Below are positions 8,848 to 18,400 of a stretch of 64,000 nt of DNA, one piece after another (position 1 is the first letter of the stretch; each line of letters opens with the position of its first letter). The DNA comes from Rhodothermus marinus (lineage in GTDB: Bacteria; Bacteroidota; Rhodothermia; Rhodothermales; Rhodothermaceae): assembly GCF_009936275.1 (NCBI RefSeq), contig NZ_AP019797.1, forward strand, positions 1,665,501 to 1,729,500, given 5' to 3'. The position numbers and the translations under genes were made by a program. The notes beneath the pieces were generated by a model. It had not been told where the DNA came from. It was given only the letters and a program-made list of their open reading frames with translations, and ran no database searches.

Positions 8848-10527
8848 GTTTGTAGCCTACCTATGAGGGATTGAAATCAAAACCGATATCAAAGTTTTCA
8901 CGGAGGTTGTTGGGTTTGTAGCCTACCTATGAGGGATTGAAATATCAGGAAGTTCGTCTACAATCTCATAGTTTCCGGATGTTTGTAGCCTACCTATGAG
9001 GGATTGAAATCGATTTCTCCGTTCACGTCAATGAGCATTGAATAAAAGTTTGTAGCCTACCTATGAGGGATTGAAATTCTGGATGGAAGGTGAGAAAGCC
9101 TATAAGCGGCTTCCGGTTTGTAGCCTACCTATGAGGGATTGAAATTCGCGTCGGTGCCGATGCGCCGAGCGCCGAGGTGCCGTTTGTAGCCTACCTATGA
9201 GGGATTGAAATAGCGCCAGGTTCGGATCGCAGTAGATCACGCCGCGCGCGTTTGTAGCCTACCTATGAGGGATTGAAATACGTGGCCGTCGAAGCCAAGC
9301 GCCAGGACGCGCCGGTCGTTTGTAGCCTACCTATGAGGGATTGAAATTGCGATGCACGCGACGGACGCACAGCAGGCGGATGCCCGTTTGTAGCCTACCT
9401 ATGAGGGATTGAAATATCGTCTTTTCCGTGGAGGCGGACGCCGATCAGGCGAGTTTGTAGCCTACCTATGAGGGATTGAAATTCACGCCTTCGCCGCGTC
9501 ATGGAGCCTCCTGCGCGCGGGTTTGTAGCCTACCTATGAGGGATTGAAATGACGCAGACGGCTCAGGCTCTTCGCCTTCCGCCTGGTTTGTAGCCTACCT
9601 ATGAGGGATTGAAATAATGGTAGCCTTTCCGGAAAAGCCATACTCCGTCCACCCGGTTTGTAGCCTACCTATGAGGGATTGAAATTTCAACCTGGTGGTA
9701 ATATCGGACGGTCTTAAGTAGAGTTTGTAGCCTACCTATGAGGGATTGAAATTGCGAAGCACGGCGGCAATGACGCCACTCGCCACATGTTTGTAGCCTA
9801 CCTATGAGGGATTGAAATACGAAGGTCAGATGCGCCTCGTCGGCGCTCGAGAACGTTTGTAGCCTACCTATGAGGGATTGAAATTAGTAGAAGGAGAGCG
9901 GGCCGCTGGCCCCGCGCTTGAGTTTGTAGCCTACCTATGAGGGATTGAAATGCTACGGCCACATGGTTCGGCCCCACGAGCAGTTTACGTTTGTAGCCTA
10001 CCTATGAGGGATTGAAATAGCGCAAACGGTCCGCGCGCCGCCGTGCGCGCGCAGGTTTGTAGCCTACCTATGAGGGATTGAAATACGCCTATGCCAGGGA
10101 TGCTGGCTACGAGAGCTTTGGGTTTGTAGCCTACCTATGAGGGATTGAAATCGCTTGATCCGTTCGCGAATGCGCTTACGGGTAGCTTGTTTGTAGCCTA
10201 CCTATGAGGGATTGAAATTGGAAGATAAAGGCGGCCACCAGCGAGCGTTTTTCGGGTTTGTAGCCTACCTATGAGGGATTGAAATCGTAGAAAACGTCCG
10301 TGTCGACGTCTTCCAGCGATTCGTTTGTAGCCTACCTATGAGGGATTGAAATCCGAGCCGGCCAGAGCGTGCCGTGCTCCAGCCGCTCAGTTTGTAGCCT
10401 ACCTATGAGGGATTGAAATCCGGTCTTCGGATGGACCTGGCGGTAGCTCCGCCAGGTTTGTAGCCTACCTATGAGGGATTGAAATACATGTACCTGCGCG
10501 GAATATCGGTTACGGAGATCGTTTGTA

Positions 10528-11364
10528 GAACTTATCCGGAAAATAGGGATACTCTGTAATCGCCACGATAATCGGAGCGGCCTCATGAAACTCACCGACG
10601 CACAATGGGCACGCATCGAGCCCCTGATCGTCTCCCCTCCTAAACGCCCTGATCGACGCGGCCGTCCCCGACGCGCCGACCGCGAGATCCTCGAAGCGAT
10701 CCTCTGGATACTCCAGACCGGCGCTCCCTGGGCCAAGCTCCCCGCCCACTTTCCGCCCAGGTCCACCTGCCACGATCGCTTCCAGGCATGGAACCGAAAC
10801 GGCACCCTCCAACGCATTTTGCAGGTGTTGGCCGAAGAACTCCACCAACAGGGCAAGCTCAAGCTTTCGGAGTGCTTTATCGATGCCTGCTTTGTCGCTG
10901 CTAAAAAGGGGGGACGTGTGTGGGCAAGACAAAGCGAGGTAAAGGAAGCAAACTCATGGCGATAGCCGATGCCAATGGGATGCCGCTGGCGGTGCTGGTG
11001 GCCAGTGCTTCGCCACATGAGACCCGGTTGGTCGAAGCCACTCTGGCGGCTCGTTTTACCGAGGCCAGGCCAGTACGTTTGATTGGAGATCGGGCATATG
11101 ACAGTGATCCGCTGGATAAGGCATTGGCGCAACAGGGTATAGAGATGATTGCCCCGCATCGGCGGAATCGGAAGCGGAAAAAGACGCAGGATGGGCGTAA
11201 GCTTCGTCGCTATCGACGCCGTTGGAAAGTAGAGCGGTTGTTTGCGTGGTTGGGGCATTTTCGCCGGATTGTGATGCGTCATGAGCGCTACGCGGAAAAC
11301 TACCTGGGTTTTGTATTGCTCGGGTGCCTCATGATCTTCTTGAGAACCTTTTTCGGATGACTTC
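10528..11364 (+). mobile_element. IS5-family (IS427-group) insertion sequence inside a CRISPR repeat
   Basis: 837 bases with imperfect terminal inverted repeats: the left end reads GAACTTATCCGGAAAA and the right end, reverse-complemented, GAAGTCATCCGAAAAA. The insertion sits in a repeat copy after GTTTGTA and the repeat resumes with TAGCC, so TA is present on both sides as a 2-bp target duplication, characteristic of the IS427 group. The transposase is encoded in two overlapping frames. Both ends and the transposase look intact, so the insertion is probably recent. Confidence 0.92.
10585..11360 (+). CDS. IS5/IS427-type transposase made by -1 frameshift (orfA 10585-10965, orfB ends 11360)
   Basis: OrfA (126 residues) carries the N-terminal helix-turn-helix/DUF4096-like region and the first catalytic aspartate (ECFIDACFV). 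OrfB continues with [12 protein letters not shown], the second aspartate ([10 protein letters not shown]) and the glutamate ([12 protein letters not shown]), completing a DDE transposase. The frames overlap and the second is -1 relative to the first. The run AAAAAGGGGGG at 10903-10913 is a good slippery site: in frame A it reads AAG GGG GGA and re-pairs one base back as AAA GGG GGG. A frameshifted product of about 258 residues is expected. Frame and motif order are seen directly; frameshifting itself is inferred from the IS427 group. Confidence 0.88.
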
Positions 11365-11863
11365 TAGCCTACCTATGAGGGATTGAAATACATGTACCTG
11401 CGCGGAATATCGGTTACGGAGATCGTTTGTAGCCTACCTATGAGGGATTGAAATCCGAGCACGCGGCCGCATTCCCAGCAGCGGATTTCGAGTTTGTAGC
11501 CTACCTATGAGGGATTGAAATATCTGACAATATCCAGCAGGCGTCCATACGTAAACCGTTTGTAGCCTACCTATGAGGGATTGAAATTCGTAGAAGACGT
11601 CCGCGTCGACGTCCTCCACCGACTCGTTTGTAGCCTACCTATGAGGGATTGAAATGACTGAGAAAACAGCTCTTGCGCCTGGGCCTCGAGATCGGTTTGT
11701 AGCCTACCTATGAGGGATTGAAATGAGCGGTATCGTGATGAGCTGGCCAGGGGTGCGCGGTTGGTTTGTAGCCTACCTATGAGGGATTGAAATCCGTGGC
11801 GATCTGAGCGATCGGTTGTCACTCTATGCAGTAGTGATTATAATTAGGGGCAGGAGGTGAACC

Positions 11864-12785
11864 ATGGCTCGAAAAGCATCACCGGACAACCCACCCTGTC
11901 CCCGTTGTGGCGACAAGCACACGGTCCGCAACGGCCATAAAGACGGCCGCCCGCGCTGGGTATGTCGCGGCTGCGGCCGTTCCTTCGGTCTCACCCTGGG
12001 CACCCCGATGTATCGTCTGCGCACCCCACCGGCCGAAGTGGCCCGTGCCCTGCTCATCGTCATGCGGCGGGGGAGTTTGAGCGCCGCCGAGGAGATCACC
12101 GGCCACAAGTATGAGACCATTGGTCGCTGGCTGCGTCGGGCGGCACACCATGCGGAGGCCATCACCTAGGCCCTGGTGTGCGAGCTCCAGCTGAGCCAGC
12201 TGGAAGTAGACGTCTTCTGGTCGTTTGTTAAAAAAAGCGGGGCGCGCTTAGAAGTAGGACAAGCACGCCGGACGGGGTGGGCCCGCGCTGGGGATGCATA
12301 AGCCAGGACCGTGCCTGCCGCTTTGTGGTGGCCTGGGCTTTTGGACCGACCGAGGATGAACTGGCGCCGGAAGTGGTCCGTCTGAGCCGTGAGCGCACTC
12401 GGGGGCAGGCTGGTGTGTGTTGGGTTAGTGATGGCCGGAAAGCCTATGAGAAGGCCATTCGGCGAGCGTATTGTGACTCCACTATGTGCACGAGGAACAC
12501 CTCAACGGAGTGTTGCGTGATCGGCGCAGCGCCTTGACGCGTAAAACGCATGCTTTTGCGAAGAAGCCGACAAGCTGGGATGCGCTGGTGTGGCTCTGTT
12601 TGTTCGATCACAACTGGATGCGCCTGCATCGGGTGTTGCGAGAGCGCGTTGCCGGCTTGCCGGGCGAGCGGCGCTATCGGCCAGGCACGTCAGCCAGGGC
12701 GATTGGCTTGGCTGAGCATGTTTGGAGTTGGGAAGAATTCCTGACCTTCAGACATTACCAAAAAGAGTGGCTACCAGGATTATAA
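11864..12785 (+). pseudogene. Decayed IS1-like transposase
   Basis: The first 101 residues are an InsA-like zinc ribbon and helix-turn-helix (CPRCG, then CRGCGRSF, then ITGHKYETIGRWLRR). An in-frame TAG at 12167 follows, after which the same frame continues with ALVCELQLSQLEVDVFWSFVKK until a stop near 12300. The rest is spread over two other frames: CRFVVAWAFG to WVSDGRKAYEKA (about 12277-12475) and HEEHLNGVLRDRRSAL to the end at 12785. DDE residues can be recognised in the three pieces, but one stop and at least two frameshifts make this non-functional. It lies directly at the distal end of the type I-B array and may have truncated it. No clear target duplication is visible. Confidence 0.8.
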
Positions 12786-12790
12786 TCCGA

Positions 12791-12837
12791 CCTTGTGTAA
12801 GTTAGAAAGTGAGTGACCGATCAATCCTTACACAAGG
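12791..12837. repeat. Dispersed hairpin repeat, copy A
   Basis: Perfect 11-bp inverted repeat (CCTTGTGTAAG and CTTACACAAGG) with a 25-nt loop. The same arm sequence recurs as intergenic hairpins at 13360-13404, 14413-14460 and 32914-32959, and in degenerate form at 20791-20832. There is no T-tract, so a simple intrinsic terminator is unlikely. Confidence 0.75.
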
Positions 12838-13613
12838 TAGGGCATTGCTCAGGTCTTGCCGTTTCAAAGCCGTGCGGAAGGTGGACGCTGGAGAATGATT
12901 GCGAGAGGTGGCGGGCCTGTCCGGGTTTCATGTTGCCTGGACGGGTTGATCGGCAAAGCCCGGATACATCATGTCCGGGCATGATGTAAAACGCGATGGT
13001 TTAGATGGCCGCAAGCGTGTGACAGGAAAGGTCGGAGCTTTTCCGTTATTGCTATACTAAACCCCCAACAAGACCAGCACGAAAGCTCAGAGCGCGGGTC
13101 TATTTTGAGTTGCGATAAATCCACTTATCAGAAGTAGAATACCAGCGGCGCTGCACCCGCTCCTCTCGTGGCTTTGGGCTGTTGCTGAGTGTGTGAGTAT
13201 AGCAATAACGGAACCGCTGCCCGCATCAACTCCAGCTCGCTCCAACAACCACTCTCGAACCTGCACGAATCTCCGGGTGCTACAGGCCACACGCCGCGGT
13301 CGCCTTCCTGAAAAAATATATACGTCTGCCTCTATGGTCCGGAATGTAGTGGCGCCGTTCTTGTGTAAGGCTAAAAGCGTACCGGCATATCAGCCTTACA
13401 CAAGGCGCTTCAATCTATTTGCATTGGCCTCCAGAGCCAACGTATTCGTTTCAGGCGGGTCGATTAGTCCAGTTTTCCACGCATAAACGGTCCACCTTCT
13501 AACCTTCAACGCTACCGTCGCTATTCAACTGCGGAAATTTTCTATCGACCTCGCGTAACAATGTCCTCTCTGAATTACTCAAACCGGCCTATACAAAAGC
13601 AAAAACACAGACT
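12838..13613. other. Intergenic region without recognised gene
   Basis: About 775 bases between the IS1-like remnant and a minus-strand gene. No frame resembles a known protein and none has a good ribosome-binding site. The only structure seen is the hairpin repeat copy B at 13360-13404. Confidence 0.6.
13360..13404. repeat. Dispersed hairpin repeat, copy B
   Basis: Perfect 13-bp inverted repeat (CTTGTGTAAGGCT and AGCCTTACACAAG) with a 19-nt loop, the longest stem of the family. The loop sequence is unrelated to that of the other copies, which is what selection on the stem rather than simple duplication would give. Confidence 0.75.
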
Positions 13614-14264
13614 TTATTCGGACGAACCTTCCCGCTTCGTCAGTGCCGCACGTCCCACTGCTCGCACCTGCTCCACCTTTTCTGGATACAGCAGGCAATA
13701 GCCTCCCTCCAACAGCCCCCGATCGATCAGATCAATCAACATCCCCGCATGGGCGATCGGAATATGCATAAAGTCCACCACTTCACAACCAGCATCCAAC
13801 ATCAAGCCGTCCAGATCTTCTTTTGAAAAGACGATATAGAGCGACTGATCTCCCTGAATGTCGATACGTGCCAGAAGGGGCAACGCGATGCTCCCGCACA
13901 GGGCCTCACCGCGACGAACCCGGCGAAGCAACAGGCGCACGTCTTCCAACCGATAGAAATAATCAAAGCGATATCCCCTACCGTTCTCAACAAAATCTGC
14001 CTGCTCAAGAGGCACCTCCTGCATCTCGGCAATCAGAGGATGTATACCCTGCTCTACCAGATGCGCGAGAACCCGGGCGGGAGCGTTCCAGTCCACTACC
14101 AGCTCCTCACAACCGCTCTTGCGAAAATGTGCCGCAATCTCCTCAGCCGAGACAAACGGTCGTTCGGCTTTCACCAGTTCTACGTCTTCTTCCAGCAGCT
14201 CGCGAAGTACTTCAAGCTGCGAAGGCGTCGGCTTCCGCGGATCGGCCCAGAAGACACGTACCAT
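13614..14264 (-). CDS. Hypothetical protein
   Basis: 216 residues from the ATG at 14264, which has AGGAG about nine bases upstream; an alternative start 78 bases earlier has no clear site. The protein is soluble, mixed alpha/beta and rich in E, L and R, with no signal peptide. I do not recognise the family. The N-terminus reads VRVFWADPRKPTPSQLEVL. It is flanked by hairpin repeats and stands alone on the minus strand between mobile-element remnants and a beta-lactamase-like gene, so context gives no function. Confidence 0.7.
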   Translation of the reverse strand: MVRVFWADPRKPTPSQLEVLRELLEEDVELVKAERPFVSAEEIAAHFRKSGCEELVVDWNAPARVLAHLVEQGIHPLIAEMQEVPLEQADFVENGRGYRFDYFYRLEDVRLLLRRVRRGEALCGSIALPLLARIDIQGDQSLYIVFSKEDLDGLMLDAGCEVVDFMHIPIAHAGMLIDLIDRGLLEGGYCLLYPEKVEQVRAVGRAALTKREGSSE

Positions 14265-14412
14265 CTCTACTGCTCCTATGGTCTGAGGTTTAACATGTAC
14301 TGCCATCACACCGTTCAGATTAGTACCTAGTAGTGACAGCATTATGTCACCTCCTTCTTACCTCACATTCCCGGGCGTCTCCTCATACTGCTATATGCCG
14401 TTGTTGGTGGAT

Positions 14413-14460
14413 GCCTTGTGTAAGAAGAGCACAGCAGACAGCATGTATTTTACACAAGGC
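14413..14460. repeat. Dispersed hairpin repeat, copy C
   Basis: Inverted repeat GCCTTGTGTAA / TTACACAAGGC with a 26-nt loop, lying between the end of the beta-lactamase-like gene and the start of the unknown minus-strand gene. It shares TAAGAAG after the left arm with copy D at 32914. Confidence 0.75.
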
Positions 14461-14521
14461 AATGAAAGAAACTCGGAGCGATTCGATTACCAAATCAGGG
14501 CATCGACCACCATGCGACCCC

Positions 14522-15415
14522 TCATCGAACATGCAGCCGCTCGTAGACCAGACGCGCCGCCTCGGCCACGGCCAGATTTCCCACCTGATCAACCGACCAG
14601 CGCGGATCCTTTATATGATCCGTCATCACAGCAAAGGCGATTGTATCGCGTGGACTGAAGATCAAACCCACATCACAGCGGGCCGTGCTGATCGCTCCGG
14701 TCTTATGGGCCACCTGCAGCGTGTCTGCCTCCACCGGAAGCAACCGCGGCGCCATCTCCGTCCACTGCTGACGCTTTAAGATCTCAATCATCTCGCGCGA
14801 GGCCTCCGCTGAAACCACTCTGTCCCGTGCCATCGCTATCATCAGCTGCATCAGCTCGCGCGGCGTGCCCATCCCGATCCCATAGCGACGCGCCTCCGGT
14901 GTGTTCTTGCGCGTGCTGAAGCCAAACGGCTTGTTCAACATACGCGTGCGTTGCAGACCGAGCGACCGAAGCGTGGCGTTGACCGAATCCAGCCGCGCAT
15001 CATGGTGCGGACCGAGCCGATCGAAAACAAGATTCGTGGCTGTGTTGTCACTCAGAATGATCATCAAAACGGCTGCATCCTGCAGCGAGAGCACACGGGG
15101 TACCGAAAGATGCTGCAGCACGCCGCTGCCCGGATAGATCCGCCCGGCCGTCAGCACCACCGTATCCTGCGGACTCAGATAGCCCTGCTCATACTGACGA
15201 TAAAGCTCGACCAGAACGGCCAGTTTGATGACCGATGCAGTAGGAAACAGCGTGTCGGCCCGATAGAACACCGACGCGCCCGTCGTGAGGTTGTAGGCCG
15301 CCACGCCGAGCGTGAGCTCGTAGCGGTGTTCGATCCTGCCAAACGGTTCCGTCTGGAAGGCAAGCGCCCACGGCAGCAGCCCTGCCGCCAGCACCAGGAA
15401 AAGCCATCGCACCAT
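14522..15415 (-). CDS. Class A beta-lactamase-like serine hydrolase
   Basis: 297 residues with a signal peptide (MVRWLFLVLAAGLLPWALA) and so exported. The serine penicillin-recognising motifs are present: S61-V-I-K64 (SxxK), S122-D-N (SDN) and K238-T-G (KTG). The spacing fits the class A fold (Beta-lactamase2 family). The omega-loop glutamate motif (ExxLN) expected about 36 residues after the SDN serine is not evident, so true beta-lactamase turnover is uncertain; it could be a DD-peptidase-like or other hydrolase. The gene begins 24 bases after the end of the large surface-protein gene and is probably cotranscribed with it. Confidence 0.85.
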   Translation of the reverse strand: MVRWLFLVLAAGLLPWALAFQTEPFGRIEHRYELTLGVAAYNLTTGASVFYRADTLFPTASVIKLAVLVELYRQYEQGYLSPQDTVVLTAGRIYPGSGVLQHLSVPRVLSLQDAAVLMIILSDNTATNLVFDRLGPHHDARLDSVNATLRSLGLQRTRMLNKPFGFSTRKNTPEARRYGIGMGTPRELMQLMIAMARDRVVSAEASREMIEILKRQQWTEMAPRLLPVEADTLQVAHKTGAISTARCDVGLIFSPRDTIAFAVMTDHIKDPRWSVDQVGNLAVAEAARLVYERLHVR

Positions 15416-15439
15416 TTGTAAAGAAAGAATCTATTATCG

Positions 15440-18400
15440 CTATTGCACCTTCACCATGGTTTTGGTAGTGCGAAATCCCTCACCTTCCAGCACCAGCAAA
15501 TACAATCCGCTGGCCAGGTCGGAAGCATCCCAGCTCTGCGTATGCCAGCCCGCCGTCTGCTCTCCTTCAAAAAGACGGGCTACCTCACGTCCCAGTACAT
15601 CGTAAAGTGTCAGACGAACCAATCCTGACCGAGGGATCCCTATGCGAATTTGCACCCGACCACCAAACGGATTCGGATAAACCTCCAGTCGCACCTGCTC
15701 CGGCAATTCGGCCTTTTCTACCGCGACCACCTGCTCCGGACGCGCCAGCAAAATCACTCCCCCGGCACTCTCCAGCGTGGCCTCCCAGAAGCCAGAAGCC
15801 GCTTCGACTTCAAGTGCCTCCCATGCGGTACCATCCCAGTAGAGGGCCTTTGGTCTGCCCTGATAGGCTCCACTCCAAAGCTGCATGCGGTAAGCAGACG
15901 TGGGTGCCACAGCCGTGGCCTGCGCCTGATCCCAGAAACTCCATCCAATGGCGGGGCCGATGGCCGTAAAGCCCGAGGGTAAGGCCGCCGGCAGCGAATC
16001 CACAACCGAAAGCAGCACCTCCGGCTGAAGCGCTGCGGCCAGTACCGATCGCGGTAGCTGCACACGGGCTACCACAACCCCATCCTCCGTAGCCTCGGCT
16101 TCCAGCACCTCCGGCACCTCGACGTCCGACGCTACCAGCACAAACGGCACCGACGCAAGAGTAATCGTATCGCCTTCTACCACTCCAACGAGGGCCATTT
16201 GACCAGGACCACTATAGCCCGAGAGACTGTCCGGCATGCGCCAGGCCACCGTAGCAACACCGTTCTCGTCAGGCATCACCGGGAGCCAGTAACGAGTTGT
16301 CGGGGTGCGTACCTCCACGGCAATCTGTTCGGGCCGTGCAACCCCATGAGCCCGCACCCGTACCTGAACCGATACCGTGTCGCTGGCGGTCAGGCTGCGG
16401 CGCGAAAGCGAGATCGCTCCCTCAAGGCCCGCCACATCCAACACGATCCGACGCGTGAATGCCTCGGCCTGCACCGTCAGCGTCGTGCTGCCCGGGTGTA
16501 GTCCCACCACCGAGGCCTGCCCGGGTCGTTCCGTTTCTGCAACTGCAGCAATCGTATCGCTCACCGACCATTGCACGTTCGTGGCAGGGAGGGTCAGCGT
16601 CGTGTCGCCATAGGTGGCAACAGCCTCGAGCGTCACGCTCAGACCCAGGCCTACGCGCACCGAGTCTCGCCGCTGACCCGCGAGCATCACAAATAGATCT
16701 GTCGCTTCCGGTAAACTCTGAAGCGTAGCTGAAGCAACTGCTTCTTCAGGACTTTCCACAACCAACTGCCAGCGATCCAGGGGCGAAACCTCTCCTGTCC
16801 AACGGCGCAAGACCGTCTCTTCGCCCAGCGAGTCCAACTGCAACAGCTCCAGGGCATACGTACCGCTGCCGCTGCCGTGCACGATCACCCGAAACGGTCC
16901 GATATCAGCCGGGAGCAAGATCGTCTCTTCCAGCGAATCACTGGCAGGCCAGTAACCAGCACCCGGAATTTCGTTGTAGAACTGTCCTGTAGCATCAGCA
17001 CCCGTGCGGCGTCCCTGCGTATCGACCACCATCAAACGTACGGGCGAGTGTACGCGCACCGCAAGCGCCGGTGCTTTCAGCGAAAAAGCCTGTCGCACGG
17101 CCGCAATCCCAGGCCGCCCATAATTGCCCTTCGGATGAATGGCCGACATAACTTCCAGGCCCGTGAGAATCATGGCCGCTTTCAGAACCAGCCCCACCGC
17201 CGTCGAAAGCCGATCCACAGCCACAGCCGCGGGTGTCAGAGCCCCTGAGGTCGCTACGCTCAACCCGAGCATGGCCGCTTTTATGGCATCCATAGCCGCA
17301 TTAGCCATCTCGTTCAGGCCAAGCAATCCCTCGCAGCGCCCCAGCAGCCGGGTGCGCTCCTGGCGCATTAGCTCCAGCCATCCGTTGCTGGCTCGACGGG
17401 CATGATAAAAACTCAGCGGATACGCTGAAAACTGACGCTGACGTGCCAGTTCGACCTCTTCTTGAAGCGTTGTGGCTACAACCGCACGCAGATCATCAAG
17501 CTGTCCCCGCAGAAGTATCTCCTTGATTGTGTCGCTAAGCGAGTTGAGTAGGCGATTCAAACCGCTTTGCTCCATTGCCTGGGAAAAGACAAATTCTCGA
17601 GAGAACTCATCCAGTTTGGTTTTCTTGGCCAGATCTGTCACCCTTTTGATCAGTTCAGCCAGCGGCTCAAAAATCCTCCCCCGCAAGAAATACATGGTAT
17701 TGAACGATGCAAAATCTCCATTTATAATAGCGTGCCGCATGCCTTCCAGAAGGTCGTTGGAGCTTTTCTGGGCCCATGCTTGAATCCTTTCCAGAATGTT
17801 GACCAATCTTATCTTGATACCTTCAAGCGCCTCCAGCGTGCGTCCCAGCTGACGAATCTTAGGGTCCGAGGATTGCTTCCAGTCAGCCGGCAGTTTGCTT
17901 CGAATGCTCTGGCTGATTTTCTCAAGCAATTTTATCTTTTCAACAATCAGTTTAACCACTTCAAAGAGGATCCCCAACGAGCCTTCCCAGATGGCTGTTT
18001 TGCCACAATCTGCCAGGTCGTGTGCTCCCTGAAACAGATCGTATGTGGCAAAAACGGCCTGCTGCAACCGCCGTACGGCTTCCTCATCCAACGCCCCAGT
18101 ACTGTCCTGACGGGCAATTTCTGACAGAAAGCCCACAATCTCTGGAATGACACGTAGATGCTGCAGCGAGTCCCGTACCGATTCCATGTCGAAGGTGATC
18201 TCGGGAATCCATCTTTGCAGCATCGGACCGACGGGCAACTCGGCCAGAAAGAGCAAGAGCGTATCGGGCACAGGGCCGCTTTCCGTAACAAAAACGCGCC
18301 CCTGGGTGCGGCTCCATTTCGGGAAGTTGTCGGGCCAGAACTCACGACGGCGCGCATAGACCTGATAGCTTCCCACCTCCGGTACACCCAGTTCGAAGTG

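Larger units (their letters stand above)
8848..11793 (+). CRISPR. Type I-B CRISPR array: 31 intact repeats plus one split by an IS
   Basis: Repeats are 30 nt, beginning GTTTGTAGCCTACC and ending GAGGGATTGAAAT, so the transcribed strand is plus and the crRNA handle is ATTGAAAT, as in type I-B. Intact repeats start at 8848, 8914, 8981, 9048, 9116, 9182, 9250, 9318, 9386, 9453, 9521, 9586, 9656, 9723, 9789, 9855, 9922, 9989, 10055, 10122, 10189, 10256, 10323, 10390, 10456, then 11425, 11492, 11558, 11626, 11695, 11764. One further repeat is split into 10521-10527 and 11365-11389 by an insertion sequence. Spacers are mostly 35-40 nt. The spacer 10486-10520 is repeated exactly after the IS (11390-11424). 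Spacers at 10286-10322 and 11588-11625 are diverged versions of the same coding sequence. The distal end runs into a decayed IS1-like element. Confidence 0.98.

Noticed and set aside
11813-12817. Exact ends and target duplication of the IS1-like element
   Set aside because: Short similarities (GGT...TCACT) occur at both sides but no matching 8-9-bp duplication was found, so boundaries are left undefined.
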